Shown: positions 1-6,215, numbered from the stretch's first letter. The stretch: 9,164 nt of DNA from an uncultured Eubacteriales bacterium (GCA_900321915.1 ONXW01000052.1:1-9164), one strand, 5' to 3'. A program made the numbers and translations. The notes: generated by a model from the sequence alone, not told the origin.

Positions 1-696
1 CTCCTCCTCCGTATCCGGTTCATAGGAGAGGATAAGCTCCTCCCTGCCGCCGGAAAGCCCTGTGTGGATATCCCGGATAATCTCATTCAGCTCTCTTACA
101 AACCTTCGCCGTTTCCGGATGATTTCATTTCCGGACCGCACCAGCTGCTCATCCCAGATATCCAGGGTTTCTTCCAGTTCCGGCCTAAACTGCAGGTCCT
201 TCAGCAGCTGGTTTCTCTGCTGGAGCACCCTGTTGTATGTAAGCAGGTCGTTCACATACCCCCGGTCCAGCTGGCACAGCTCCATGTTGAGAAAATGCCT
301 CCGCTCCGCGGGGCCGTTCTTCACAATCCCCAGGTCCTCCGGGGAAAAGCACACGACATGAATCATGCCGAACAGCTCGCTGGCCCTCCGGATGGGAATG
401 CCGCCGACGGCGATTCCCCTGGATTTTCCCGGACGGAAATGCATGTCGATCCTTCCCGGGATATCCCTTTTCCGGATCTCCATCCTCAGATGGGCTTCCT
501 CCGCGCCGAACCGGATCATCTCCCTGTCCCGGCTTCCCCGGTGGGATCGGGACGTGGCGCAGACATACAGCGCTTCCAGGATATTCGTCTTCCCCTGGGC
601 GTTGTCCCCGTAGAACACGTTGATTCCCCGGTCAAACCGCAGGTGAAGCTCCTCGTAATTTCTGAAATCTTTCAGATCCAGCGACTCAATAAACAT
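1..696 (-). CDS. recF: DNA replication and repair protein RecF (5' part, cut by window edge)
   Basis: RecF is an SMC-like ATPase that binds single-strand/double-strand DNA junctions and helps load RecA through RecO and RecR at gaps and stalled forks. The visible 232 codons are the N-terminal part; full RecF is usually about 360 residues, so roughly a third lies beyond base 1. The protein starts MFIESLDLKDFRNYEEL, typical of the family. The Walker A motif GDNAQGKT is at residues 30-37, and the segment CFSPEDLGIVKNGPAERR matches the family's conserved core after it. The ATG at 696 is preceded by an AGGA (710-707) that overlaps the rlbA stop. It lies 12 bases downstream of rlbA and is probably co-transcribed with dnaA-dnaN-rlbA. 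No frameshift is visible. Family assignment is firm; the C-terminal signature motif is out of view. Confidence 0.96.
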   Translation of the reverse strand, partial: MFIESLDLKDFRNYEELHLRFDRGINVFYGDNAQGKTNILEALYVCATSRSHRGSRDREMIRFGAEEAHLRMEIRKRDIPGRIDMHFRPGKSRGIAVGGIPIRRASELFGMIHVVCFSPEDLGIVKNGPAERRHFLNMELCQLDRGYVNDLLTYNRVLQQRNQLLKDLQFRPELEETLDIWDEQLVRSGNEIIRKRRRFVRELNEIIRDIHTGLSGGREELILSYEPDTEEE

Positions 697-708
697 CAGG
701 TCTCATTC

Positions 709-930
709 CTATCCCCGGACAACCGTAAGCCTGTTTCCTTCGAATTCCGCCCAGTCCCCGTCGTAGAGCTTCCGGCCCCGGCGCGTATCGGTCTCGCCGT
801 TCACCGTAACAAGGCCGTCCTGGACGGCGAACTTGGCCTCCACGCCGGACTCAACAAAACCGGCCGCCTTCAGGGCCTGTCCGAGTTTAATGAACTCTTC
901 CCCTTCCCGGAGCGCTACCTTCACATTCAT
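709..930 (-). CDS. rlbA: S4-domain RNA-binding protein RlbA/YaaA
   Basis: This is a 73-residue, single-domain S4-type RNA-binding protein of the YaaA/RlbA family, which sits between dnaN and recF in very many Bacillota. The family signature is readable: FIKLGQALKAAGFVESG, then EAKFAVQDGLVTVNGE, then RRGRKL. The usual SGGEAK reads SGVEAK here, a small change in the loop. The family is linked to ribosome assembly or RNA binding, but its exact target is not settled, so the function is stated only at that level. The start codon overlaps the dnaN stop by one base (TGATG), and the ribosome binding site GGAGG lies within the last dnaN codons, 7 bases before the ATG. This indicates translational coupling to dnaN. 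Confidence 0.93.
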   Translation of the reverse strand: MNVKVALREGEEFIKLGQALKAAGFVESGVEAKFAVQDGLVTVNGETDTRRGRKLYDGDWAEFEGNRLTVVRG

Positions 931-2045
931 CAGACATCCTCCGGATTGAAGTTTACGGGCAGAATCAGGTAAATATATTTTTCTTCCTCATCCCTGATAA
1001 AGCAGGGAGACTTGGGATTCATCATATAGAGCGTCACTTCCTCATCGTCAATGTTCCTGAGGGCGTCCATGAAAAAGGCAGGATTGAAGCCGATCATCAG
1101 GTCATTTCCCGTCTTCTGCACCGGGATCTCCGAATTCAGGGAACCGAAGGAAGATTTAAGCCGCACCTCAAGATCCGCGTCGGTGATGCGGAACACCACC
1201 GGCCGCTTGTCATTCTCGCGGATGAAGATGCTGGCCTTGTCGATCTCGGAGAGGAACTGCTGGCGGTTGATCACCACGCGGGTCGCGTAATCGCGGGAGA
1301 TCATCTGGCTGACGCGGAAATACTCTCCGTCGATAAGCCTGGTCACGATGACGGTATCGCCGAACTCAAACATGGCGTGCCCCTCATCGAAAAAGATCAG
1401 CACGTCGCTGTCGATATTGTCGCCGAGGATCCTGGAAATCTCATTCAGGCTCTTGCCCGGAAGGATGGCGGAGACGTCGCTCAGCGCGTTTTTCAGGACC
1501 ACATTGCGCACAGACATGCGGTGGCCGTCCAGAGCCGTCAGGGAGAGGCGGTTTCCTTCCACCTTCATGTACTCGCCCGTCATCATCCGGTTGCTGTCAT
1601 TCGCGGAGATGGAGAAAATCGTCTGCCGGATAATTTCCTTCAGCGTGTACTCGGAGATGCAGATATAGTGATCCCTCTCTATGTGCGGGATATAGGAAAA
1701 CTCCTCCGGGTCCCGTCCCTGGATGCGGAACAGGGCCTTGCCGCTGCGGATGGTGGTAGCGAGCTTCTCATCGCTCTCCAGGATGATATCGTCCTCGCCG
1801 GAAAGCTTCCGGATAATCTCGGAGAACAGCCTGGCCTCCAGGGCGATCTTTCCGTGCTCCCGGATCTCACCCTCCGCTTTTGTCTCGATGCCGAGCTCCG
1901 TGTCATTGCCGGTAAGGCGGATGGTGTCAGATTCGGCGTCGATGAGGATGCACTGGAGGATGGTCATGGTCGTCTTGGAGGGAACCGCCTTCAGGACAAT
2001 ATTCACGGCGTTCAGTAAATTCTCTTTTCGGAATGTCAGTTTCAT
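930..2045 (-). CDS. dnaN: DNA polymerase III beta subunit (sliding clamp)
   Basis: DnaN forms the dimeric ring that slides on DNA and tethers the replicative polymerase, also serving as docking platform for repair enzymes. The protein has 371 residues from MKLTFRKENLL, normal for the family (about 365-380), enough for the three repeated clamp folds. The C-terminus ends YLILPVNFNPEDV, matching the conserved LPV(R/N)xN end that shapes the partner-binding pocket. The ATG at 2045 is chosen because AAAGGAG lies 12 bases upstream and because clamps begin at this MK(L/I) residue. The reading frame stays open to 2129, but that extension (MPNTITAEFILFF) looks unlike any clamp and would cover origin sequence. 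It lies downstream of dnaA in the same direction and overlaps rlbA by one base. Confidence 0.98.
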   Translation of the reverse strand: MKLTFRKENLLNAVNIVLKAVPSKTTMTILQCILIDAESDTIRLTGNDTELGIETKAEGEIREHGKIALEARLFSEIIRKLSGEDDIILESDEKLATTIRSGKALFRIQGRDPEEFSYIPHIERDHYICISEYTLKEIIRQTIFSISANDSNRMMTGEYMKVEGNRLSLTALDGHRMSVRNVVLKNALSDVSAILPGKSLNEISRILGDNIDSDVLIFFDEGHAMFEFGDTVIVTRLIDGEYFRVSQMISRDYATRVVINRQQFLSEIDKASIFIRENDKRPVVFRITDADLEVRLKSSFGSLNSEIPVQKTGNDLMIGFNPAFFMDALRNIDDEEVTLYMMNPKSPCFIRDEEEKYIYLILPVNFNPEDV

Positions 2046-2305
2046 GGATGTTGATAACTCCTTTCGGAAAATATGCGCGGGCGGAGAAAGAAAGAACAGA
2101 ATAAATTCCGCCGTAATAGTATTAGGCATCGTGGATATGTGGAAACGCGCAGGAAAGCCCGTGCCTTTTAGGGATTCCCCCTGTGTAAATCCCTGTTGAA
2201 AACCGCCGGGAAATGAGGCTTTCCGTTCACATTTTCCACAGGGACCGGAAAATGAAAAATCTTTTTACACACTGTCCACAGAAAATACAGCAGTTATCCA
2301 CAGAA
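2046..2305. other. dnaA-dnaN intergenic region, likely origin half
   Basis: This 260-base stretch lies between the dnaA stop and the dnaN start and holds DnaA boxes of several strengths. One is perfect, TTATCCACA at 2294-2302 (+). TTTTCCACA at 2232-2240 (+) and TGTTGATAA at 2049-2057 (box on the minus strand) have one mismatch each. CTGTCCACA at 2272-2280, TGTTGAAAA at 2194-2202, CGTGGATAT at 2130-2138 and TGTGGAAAC at 2138-2146 have two or more mismatches. In Bacillus subtilis and relatives, the region downstream of dnaA is where the origin is unwound. I infer the same role here. No promoter for dnaN was convincing, so dnaN is probably read through from dnaA. Confidence 0.75.
2114..2146 (-). 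promoter_or_regulatory. Candidate DnaA-trio unwinding element with tandem DnaA boxes
   Basis: Read on the dnaA-coding strand, two box-like 9-mers in the same orientation, GTTTCCACA and ATATCCACG (sharing one base), are followed by ATGC and then by CTAATACTATTA (2125-2114). The opposite strand of that run reads TAA TAG TAT TAG. Order and orientation agree with the known basal unwinding module: boxes, short GC-containing gap, TAG-like triplets, then AT-rich DNA. The boxes are imperfect and the following AT-rich tract is interrupted by CGGCGG, so the call is tentative. Confidence 0.45.
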
Positions 2306-3694
2306 CTACTGTGTATTAATCTTTTTTGTGAGGATATCGATGGTATTCCTCATGGATTCGTCTTTTTCCACATCGGAAGCGATCTTTTCCTGCCCGTGGA
2401 GGATGGTCGTGTGGTCGCGGCCGCCCAGGTAATTCCCTATGGTTTTGAGCGGCGTCGCGGTCAGGCTGCGGCAGAGGTACATGACAATCTGGCGCGGGAT
2501 GACCACCTCTCTGGAGCGCTTCTGGGAAATGATGTCGTCCGGGGTCAGGTTGTAGTGGTCCGCCACGACCTGCAGGATAAGCTCCGGCGTCACTTCCCGT
2601 TTTTCATTCGGGGAAATGAGGTCTTTCAGGGCTTCCTCCGCCAGCTCCACGTTGATCTCCTGCCGGTTGAGCTTTCCGAGGGCAACGATTTTCGTGAGCG
2701 CCCCCTCCAGCTCCCGGATGTTCGACTTGATGTTCGTGGCGATGTATTTGATCACTTCATTGTCAATGTTGATGTTGTCCAGCTCTTCCTTTTTCCTAAG
2801 GATCGCCATGCGGGTCTCATAGTCCGGCGACTGGATGTCCACCGTGAGCCCCCACTCAAACCTGGACCGAAGACGGTCTTCCAGGGTTTCCAGCTCCTTC
2901 GGCGGCCGGTCGGAGGTGATGACAATCTGCTTTTTGTCCTCATACAGGGCGTTGAAGGTGTGGAAAAACTCCTCCTGGGTACTTTCCTTCCCGATGATAA
3001 ACTGGATGTCATCGATGAGCAGGACGTCGATATTGCGGTACTTTTCCCGGAATTCCGTCGTGGAAATATTGTTTTTGTTCCGGATGGCGTCGATCAGCTC
3101 ATTGGTGAATTTTTCGCTGGTCACATAGAGAACCCTGGGGGGATGATCCGGATCCTGGGCGTTCCGCAGGATAAAATGTCCTATGGAGTGCATCAGGTGG
3201 GTCTTTCCGAGGCCGACGCCGCCGTGGATAAACAGCGGGTTGTAGATGGCTCCCGGCGACTCCGCGGCTGCCAGCGCGGCCGCGTGCGCGAAATTGTTGT
3301 TTTTACCGACGACAAAGGTGTCAAAGGTATATTTCGGGTTGAGGTTGGCGTTCCGTATCTTCTCCCTGTCCACGGCGGGCTTCCGCTCAATCAGGGAATC
3401 ACCCTTCGCGGCGGGCTTTTTCTCCGTCTCTTCCTGTGTGACGAAATCCACCTGGCAGGGAATCCCTGTGGTTTCCTCCACGGAAATCTGCAGGAGAATG
3501 CCGTATTTCTTCCGGATATATCCGAGAAACTGGTTGTCCGGGACGAGAATCAGGAGGGTATCCTTATTCAGGGCATAGGGTTTCGTCGGAAGGAGCCACG
3601 TCTTGAAGGATACCTCCGTGAGCTCATGTTCCGTTTTTATATTTAGAAGGATTTCCTCCCACTTTTCGCTGATTAGTTCAAATTTGTCCTGCAT
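2306..3694 (-). CDS. dnaA: Chromosomal replication initiator DnaA
   Basis: DnaA is the AAA+ initiator that binds DnaA boxes, oligomerises with ATP, melts the origin and recruits the helicase. The 462-residue product has the full architecture: domain I at about 1-80 (self-association and helicase contacts), a linker to about 120, and the AAA+ core. The core carries Walker A GGVGLGKT at 158-165, Walker B VLLIDDIQF, and the TSDRPPKELETLEDRLRSRF segment. DNA-binding domain IV ends with the signature GGRDHTT at 424-430. The ATG at 3694 is preceded by AAAAGGA with 8 bases to the start; the frame is open to a GTG at 3718, but that has no ribosome binding site. The promoter is at 3778-3806. DnaA boxes lie on both sides of the gene, consistent with autoregulation and origin function. 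Nothing is missing or broken. Confidence 0.99.
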   Translation of the reverse strand: MQDKFELISEKWEEILLNIKTEHELTEVSFKTWLLPTKPYALNKDTLLILVPDNQFLGYIRKKYGILLQISVEETTGIPCQVDFVTQEETEKKPAAKGDSLIERKPAVDREKIRNANLNPKYTFDTFVVGKNNNFAHAAALAAAESPGAIYNPLFIHGGVGLGKTHLMHSIGHFILRNAQDPDHPPRVLYVTSEKFTNELIDAIRNKNNISTTEFREKYRNIDVLLIDDIQFIIGKESTQEEFFHTFNALYEDKKQIVITSDRPPKELETLEDRLRSRFEWGLTVDIQSPDYETRMAILRKKEELDNINIDNEVIKYIATNIKSNIRELEGALTKIVALGKLNRQEINVELAEEALKDLISPNEKREVTPELILQVVADHYNLTPDDIISQKRSREVVIPRQIVMYLCRSLTATPLKTIGNYLGGRDHTTILHGQEKIASDVEKDESMRNTIDILTKKINTQ

Positions 3695-3777
3695 AACCGG
3701 TTCCTTTTCGCATCCCACTGATCACATGTTTCTGAGGCAGGTGACCCATGCGGCACACTTGCCCAATCTAATACTCT

Positions 3778-3806
3778 ATTCTAACGCAAACCATTCATTT
3801 TGTAAA
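3778..3806 (-). promoter_or_regulatory. Predicted sigma-A promoter of dnaA
   Basis: On the minus strand, TTTACA (3806-3801) and TAGAAT (3783-3778) are separated by exactly 17 bases. Transcription would begin near 3771, leaving a leader of about 75 bases before the dnaA ATG. The DnaA-box cluster begins 27 bases upstream of the -35 element, so bound DnaA could influence this promoter. Confidence 0.65.
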
Positions 3807-3832
3807 TGGAAGGAAAGGAAACAGCCGTTCGC

Positions 3833-3934
3833 TTATCCACAAGTTATCCCCAAAATGTGGATAACTTATTCACACCCGTCCACATGTTGTGTGTTTCTTC
3901 TATATATAATACAACATGTATGAGGTGTGGAAAA
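3833..3934. promoter_or_regulatory. DnaA-box cluster upstream of dnaA (oriC)
   Basis: Five matches to the DnaA box lie within about 100 bases. TTATCCACA at 3833-3841 (+) and TGTGGATAA at 3856-3864 (box on the minus strand) are perfect. TTATCCCCA at 3844-3852 (+), TTATTCACA at 3866-3874 (+) and TGTGGAAAA at 3926-3934 (minus strand) have one mismatch each. The first four are spaced 10-12 bases start to start, about one helical turn, so they lie on the same DNA face. CCGTCCACA at 3876-3884 is a weaker continuation. This density, next to dnaA, identifies the region as part of oriC. Confidence 0.9.
3895..3918. other. AT-rich tract, possible unwinding site
   Basis: The tract follows the box cluster and contains an uninterrupted A/T run (TATATATAATA, 3901-3911) preceded by CTTCTA, weakly resembling DnaA-trio triplets in the correct orientation relative to the plus-strand boxes. 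It is short compared with typical unwinding elements. The candidate module in the dnaA-dnaN gap is an alternative melting site. Confidence 0.35.
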
Positions 3935-3983
3935 ACGGCCGGAGAAATGGGGAAAACCCTTGATTTTTCGCGAAAAAAATGGA

Positions 3984-4012
3984 TTGACGAAACAAATATT
4001 GTTTATTATAAT
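3984..4012 (+). promoter_or_regulatory. Predicted strong sigma-A promoter of the rpmH operon
   Basis: TTGACG (3984-3989) and a perfect TATAAT (4007-4012) are separated by exactly 17 bases, close to the consensus for vegetative sigma factors. The start point would be near 4019, giving a leader of about 115 bases before rpmH. The spacer holds a perfect inverted repeat, AAACAA-ATA-TTGTTT (3990-4004). The promoter likely drives rpmH, rnpA, yidD, yidC and jag. Confidence 0.8.
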
Positions 4013-4046
4013 TGAACAGATGTTTTAACCGGAAACGGAAAGACTG

Positions 4047-4101
4047 CCCTGCCTGAACGGACGGCGGGGAATTAAAAGCGCACATCAGCAGGTTTCCTGC
4101 T
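4047..4101 (+). other. Two hairpins in the rpmH leader
   Basis: The leader RNA can form a stem CCCTGCC (4047-4053) with GGCGGGG (4063-4069), 7 pairs with one G-U, and a second stem AGCAGG (4087-4092) with CCTGCT (4096-4101) around a TTT loop. The second is followed by TTACTTTGT, which is too weak a T-run for a confident terminator. A role in attenuation or RNA stability is possible but not shown. Confidence 0.35.
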
Positions 4102-4133
4102 TTACTTTGTATTGGATGAGGAGGTGTATCCCT

Positions 4134-4268
4134 ATGAAAATGACATTACAGCCGAAGAAGAGACAGAGAGCGAAAGTTCACGGTTTCAGGGCCAGAATGG
4201 CTACCGCAGGCGGAAGAAAGGTTCTGGCTGCCAGAAGGGCAAAGGGAAGAGCAAAATTAACTGCTTAA
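4134..4268 (+). CDS. rpmH: 50S ribosomal protein bL34
   Basis: The 44-residue product is a very basic small protein of the large ribosomal subunit that packs against 23S rRNA. It starts [20 protein letters not shown] and ends [18 protein letters not shown], which is the bL34 pattern along its whole length (TxQPKxRxRxKxHGFRxRMxTxxGRxVLxxRRxKGRxxL). Length is normal (44-46). The ATG at 4134 follows an ideal ribosome binding site, AGGAGGTG at 4119-4126, with 7 bases between. As first gene of the rightward operon beside the origin it sits in its usual Bacillota location. A strong hairpin follows it (4311-4340), which may help set the ratio of rpmH to rnpA transcripts. Confidence 0.98.
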   Translation: MKMTLQPKKRQRAKVHGFRARMATAGGRKVLAARRAKGRAKLTA

Positions 4269-4300
4269 TATCAAACGGCCTGTAACCCTTTGCAGGTCCC

Positions 4301-4347
4301 GGGAAGGAACAAAGAGGCCACAGTCAGCTGCGGCCTCTTTCAGATCT
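4301..4347 (+). promoter_or_regulatory. Split ribosome binding site of rnpA bridged by a hairpin
   Basis: There is no Shine-Dalgarno sequence in the 20 bases before the rnpA ATG. A good one, GGGAAGGA, lies at 4301-4308, too far away in linear sequence. Between them is a strong hairpin: AAAGAGGCC (4311-4319) pairs perfectly with GGCCTCTTT (4332-4340), and CAG/CTG inside adds three pairs around a TCAG loop. With the stem folded out, the site would be 9 bases from the ATG (AC plus CAGATCT), a normal spacing. The stem is followed by only three Ts, so full termination is unlikely, although partial attenuation is possible. Confidence 0.6.
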
Positions 4348-4701
4348 ATGAACAGGTTTTATTCCGTTAAGAAAAACAGCGAATTCAGAGAAGTATATAA
4401 AAAAGGTAAGTCGTATGCCAACCGGCTCCTGGTGATGTACGTCCTCCCAAAGGAAGGGAAAGAGACACGCATCGGCATATCCGTGAGCAAAAAGGTTGGG
4501 AACAGTGTCGTGCGCCATCACATTACAAGGCTTATCCGTGAAGTATTCCGTCTCCGCAGAGATTCCCTGAAAGAAGGGTTAAGCATCATCGTCGTCGCGA
4601 GAGCCGCGGCAAAAGATTCCGATTACCGACAGATCGAGAGTGCTTTTGAGCACTTATGCGGACTTCATAACATCGCCGTGAATCGTACCGGTACAGAGTA
4701 A
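4348..4701 (+). CDS. rnpA: Ribonuclease P protein component
   Basis: RnpA is the protein cofactor of RNase P, which with the catalytic RNA removes 5' leaders from precursor tRNAs. The 117-residue length is typical. The start [22 protein letters not shown] and the core [16 protein letters not shown] match the family. The hallmark 'RNR' motif (usually RNRxKRxxRE) reads R56-H57-H58-I-T-R61-L-I-R64-E65 here; an R-H-R variant is familiar to me from related Clostridia, but the second His is less usual. The rest of the basic helix is kept, so the protein should be functional. The ATG at 4348 is the only start that keeps the conserved N-terminus; its translation signal is the hairpin-bridged site just upstream. 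It stands in the conserved rpmH-rnpA pair. Confidence 0.97.
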   Translation: MNRFYSVKKNSEFREVYKKGKSYANRLLVMYVLPKEGKETRIGISVSKKVGNSVVRHHITRLIREVFRLRRDSLKEGLSIIVVARAAAKDSDYRQIESAFEHLCGLHNIAVNRTGTE

Positions 4702-4727
4702 CTGTCCGGTTTTTCGGAGGTCAGTCA

Positions 4728-4940
4728 ATGGTAAAGAAAATCATCGTCAAGTCGATACGGGGATACCAGAAGCATATTTCCCCGCTGTCGGGGCCTCACT
4801 GCAGATACGTGCCCACCTGTTCCGAGTATGCCGTCCAGGCTGTGGAAAAGTATGGGAGTATCAAGGGTGGTTTTCTTGCTGCGAAAAGGATACTCAGGTG
4901 TCACCCGTTCGCAGCGGGCGGTTATGATCCGGTTCCGTAG
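4728..4940 (+). CDS. yidD: Membrane protein insertion efficiency factor YidD
   Basis: YidD is a small membrane-associated protein that assists insertion of inner-membrane proteins and is nearly always encoded between rnpA and yidC. The 70-residue product has the family pattern throughout: an amphipathic basic N-terminus ([18 protein letters not shown]), then [11 protein letters not shown] and [14 protein letters not shown]. The three conserved cysteines are C25, C31 and C58. The ATG at 4728 follows GGAGGT (4716-4721) by 6 bases. It lies 26 bases after rnpA and 21 bases before yidC, so all three are likely on one transcript. The precise biochemical role of the family is not established. Confidence 0.96.
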   Translation: MVKKIIVKSIRGYQKHISPLSGPHCRYVPTCSEYAVQAVEKYGSIKGGFLAAKRILRCHPFAAGGYDPVP

Positions 4941-4961
4941 TACCTAGAGGAGGTATTTTCC

Positions 4962-6215
4962 TTGAATTTTTTAGTTCTCACAAAGGCTGGGTCCATCCTT
5001 GGGCCGATCGCAACATTATTCGGCTACGTCATGGACGTGCTGTTCAGATTCACGAGCAGCTTCAATTGTTATAATCTTGGAATCTGTATTATTCTTTTTA
5101 CCATTATCACTAAGGTTCTGCTGTTCCCGCTGACCATCAAGCAGCAGGAATCCACCAGGCTCATGAAGCTGATGAATCCGGAGATCCAGGCCCTCCAGAA
5201 AAAGTATAAGGGCAAGACGGATGAAGTTTCCATGACCAGGCAGAATGCTGAGATGAGGGCCATCTACGAGAAATACGGGTCAAGCCCGACGGCGGGATGC
5301 CTCCCGCTGGTGATACAGCTGCCGATCCTATTCGCGCTGTACCGCCTCATCTACAACATTCCGGCATATGTACCTTCTGTCAAGACTTATTTTGAGACCG
5401 TCGCAGACCCGCTGATGAAACAGCCCGGTTTTGACACGACAGCCACGGCCATGGCAGAGCAGTTTAAGGTCATGAAGTTCGACGTCACGCAGATGAACAG
5501 CATCATTGACCTGCTCTACAAGCTGACCACAGAGGGATGGGAAACCCTGCAGGGATCCTTCCCGGCAGTATTTGCCGACAGTGCCGTGCAGAATGCCGTG
5601 AGCGTCATCCACCAGATGAACAACTTCTTCGGCATTAACCTGGCAGCAGCCCCGTTCCGGGGATTTTCCAGCCCGAATGTGGCATGGCTTATCCCGATCC
5701 TCGCGGGACTTACCCAGTTCTTCTCCACCAAGCTGATGTCAGATAACGGAAGCACCGACCCGGATCAGCCGGGTGCCGCCATGATGAACCAGATGATGGT
5801 CACCATGCCCCTGGTTTCCGTATTTATCTGCTTTACCCTTCCGGCCGCCATCGGCCTTTACTGGGTTGTGCAGGGAGCGCTGACCCTGGTGCAGCAGATC
5901 ATTGTCAACAAGCGCATGGACAAGGTAGACGTCAATGAGCTGGTGGCAAAGAATGTGGAAAAGATGAACAAGAAGCGCGCGAAGAAGGGCCTTCCTGCCG
6001 CGAAGGTTACCTCCAACGCCAACGCGAGCCTCAGGAGCATCGAGCAGAAGGAAGAGAGAGAGGCGGAAGCGAAGAGCGATATCAGAAAGAGCGCCAACCA
6101 GAAGCAGATGCAGGAATCGAAGGATTACTACAGCGGGAAAGAGCCGAAGCCCGGCAGCATTGCCGCAAAGGCCAGGATGGTAAAGAACTACAACGAGAAG
6201 AATAATAATAAATAA
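4962..6215 (+). CDS. yidC: Membrane protein insertase YidC / SpoIIIJ
   Basis: YidC/Oxa1-family insertase of the cytoplasmic membrane, which inserts membrane proteins alone or with SecYEG; in endospore formers the equivalent SpoIIIJ is needed for forespore signalling. It starts at TTG 4962, supported by a perfect AGGAGGT at 4948-4954 with 7 bases between. The 417-residue protein has a first conserved membrane segment at about 38-59 ending KVLLFPLTIKQQ, a cytoplasmic coiled region (NPEIQALQKKYKGK), a second segment GCLPLVIQLPILFALYRL near 115-132, and further segments around 238-255 and 277-315. The groove position usually occupied by Arg is Lys51. Residues about 135-235 form a long outside loop, and a basic Lys-rich tail from about 318 probably contacts ribosomes. 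No lipobox is visible, unlike Bacillus SpoIIIJ. Confidence 0.97.
   Translation: MNFLVLTKAGSILGPIATLFGYVMDVLFRFTSSFNCYNLGICIILFTIITKVLLFPLTIKQQESTRLMKLMNPEIQALQKKYKGKTDEVSMTRQNAEMRAIYEKYGSSPTAGCLPLVIQLPILFALYRLIYNIPAYVPSVKTYFETVADPLMKQPGFDTTATAMAEQFKVMKFDVTQMNSIIDLLYKLTTEGWETLQGSFPAVFADSAVQNAVSVIHQMNNFFGINLAAAPFRGFSSPNVAWLIPILAGLTQFFSTKLMSDNGSTDPDQPGAAMMNQMMVTMPLVSVFICFTLPAAIGLYWVVQGALTLVQQIIVNKRMDKVDVNELVAKNVEKMNKKRAKKGLPAAKVTSNANASLRSIEQKEEREAEAKSDIRKSANQKQMQESKDYYSGKEPKPGSIAAKARMVKNYNEKNNNK

Larger units (their letters stand above)
3695..4133. other. dnaA-rpmH divergent intergenic region, origin half
   Basis: No gene is visible in this 439-base stretch. From left to right it holds the dnaA leader and promoter (3695-3806), a cluster of DnaA boxes (3833-3934), an AT-rich tract around 3895-3918, the rpmH promoter (3984-4012) and a roughly 115-base rpmH leader with two short hairpins. 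Short open frames here lack ribosome binding sites and recognisable products. This position between dnaA and rpmH is the usual place for the upstream part of a Bacillota oriC. Confidence 0.85.

Noticed and set aside
64..972. Plus-strand open frame of about 300 codons opposite recF and rlbA
   Set aside because: Overlaps two recognised genes on the other strand along its whole length; product is Pro/His-rich nonsense typical of an antisense shadow.
2046..2129. N-terminal extension of dnaN by 28 codons
   Set aside because: The extension is unlike clamp N-termini, lacks a ribosome binding site, and overlaps likely origin elements; the ATG at 2045 has AAAGGAG upstream.
2213..3646. Long plus-strand open frame of about 477 codons opposite dnaA
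   Set aside because: It is the mirror of a perfectly conserved dnaA gene; GC-rich third positions leave the opposite strand free of stops. No ribosome binding site or recognisable domain.
3695..3718. Upstream GTG start for dnaA
   Set aside because: No ribosome binding site before the GTG; the ATG at 3694 has AAAAGGA at good spacing, encoded by what would be the extension.
3806..4085. Short open frames in the dnaA-rpmH gap on both strands
   Set aside because: They cross DnaA boxes and the rpmH promoter, lack ribosome binding sites, and give no recognisable protein.
4311..4340. Full intrinsic terminator between rpmH and rnpA
   Set aside because: The stem is strong but is followed by only TTT then CAGATC, and no promoter for rnpA is visible downstream; partial attenuation or a translation role fits better.
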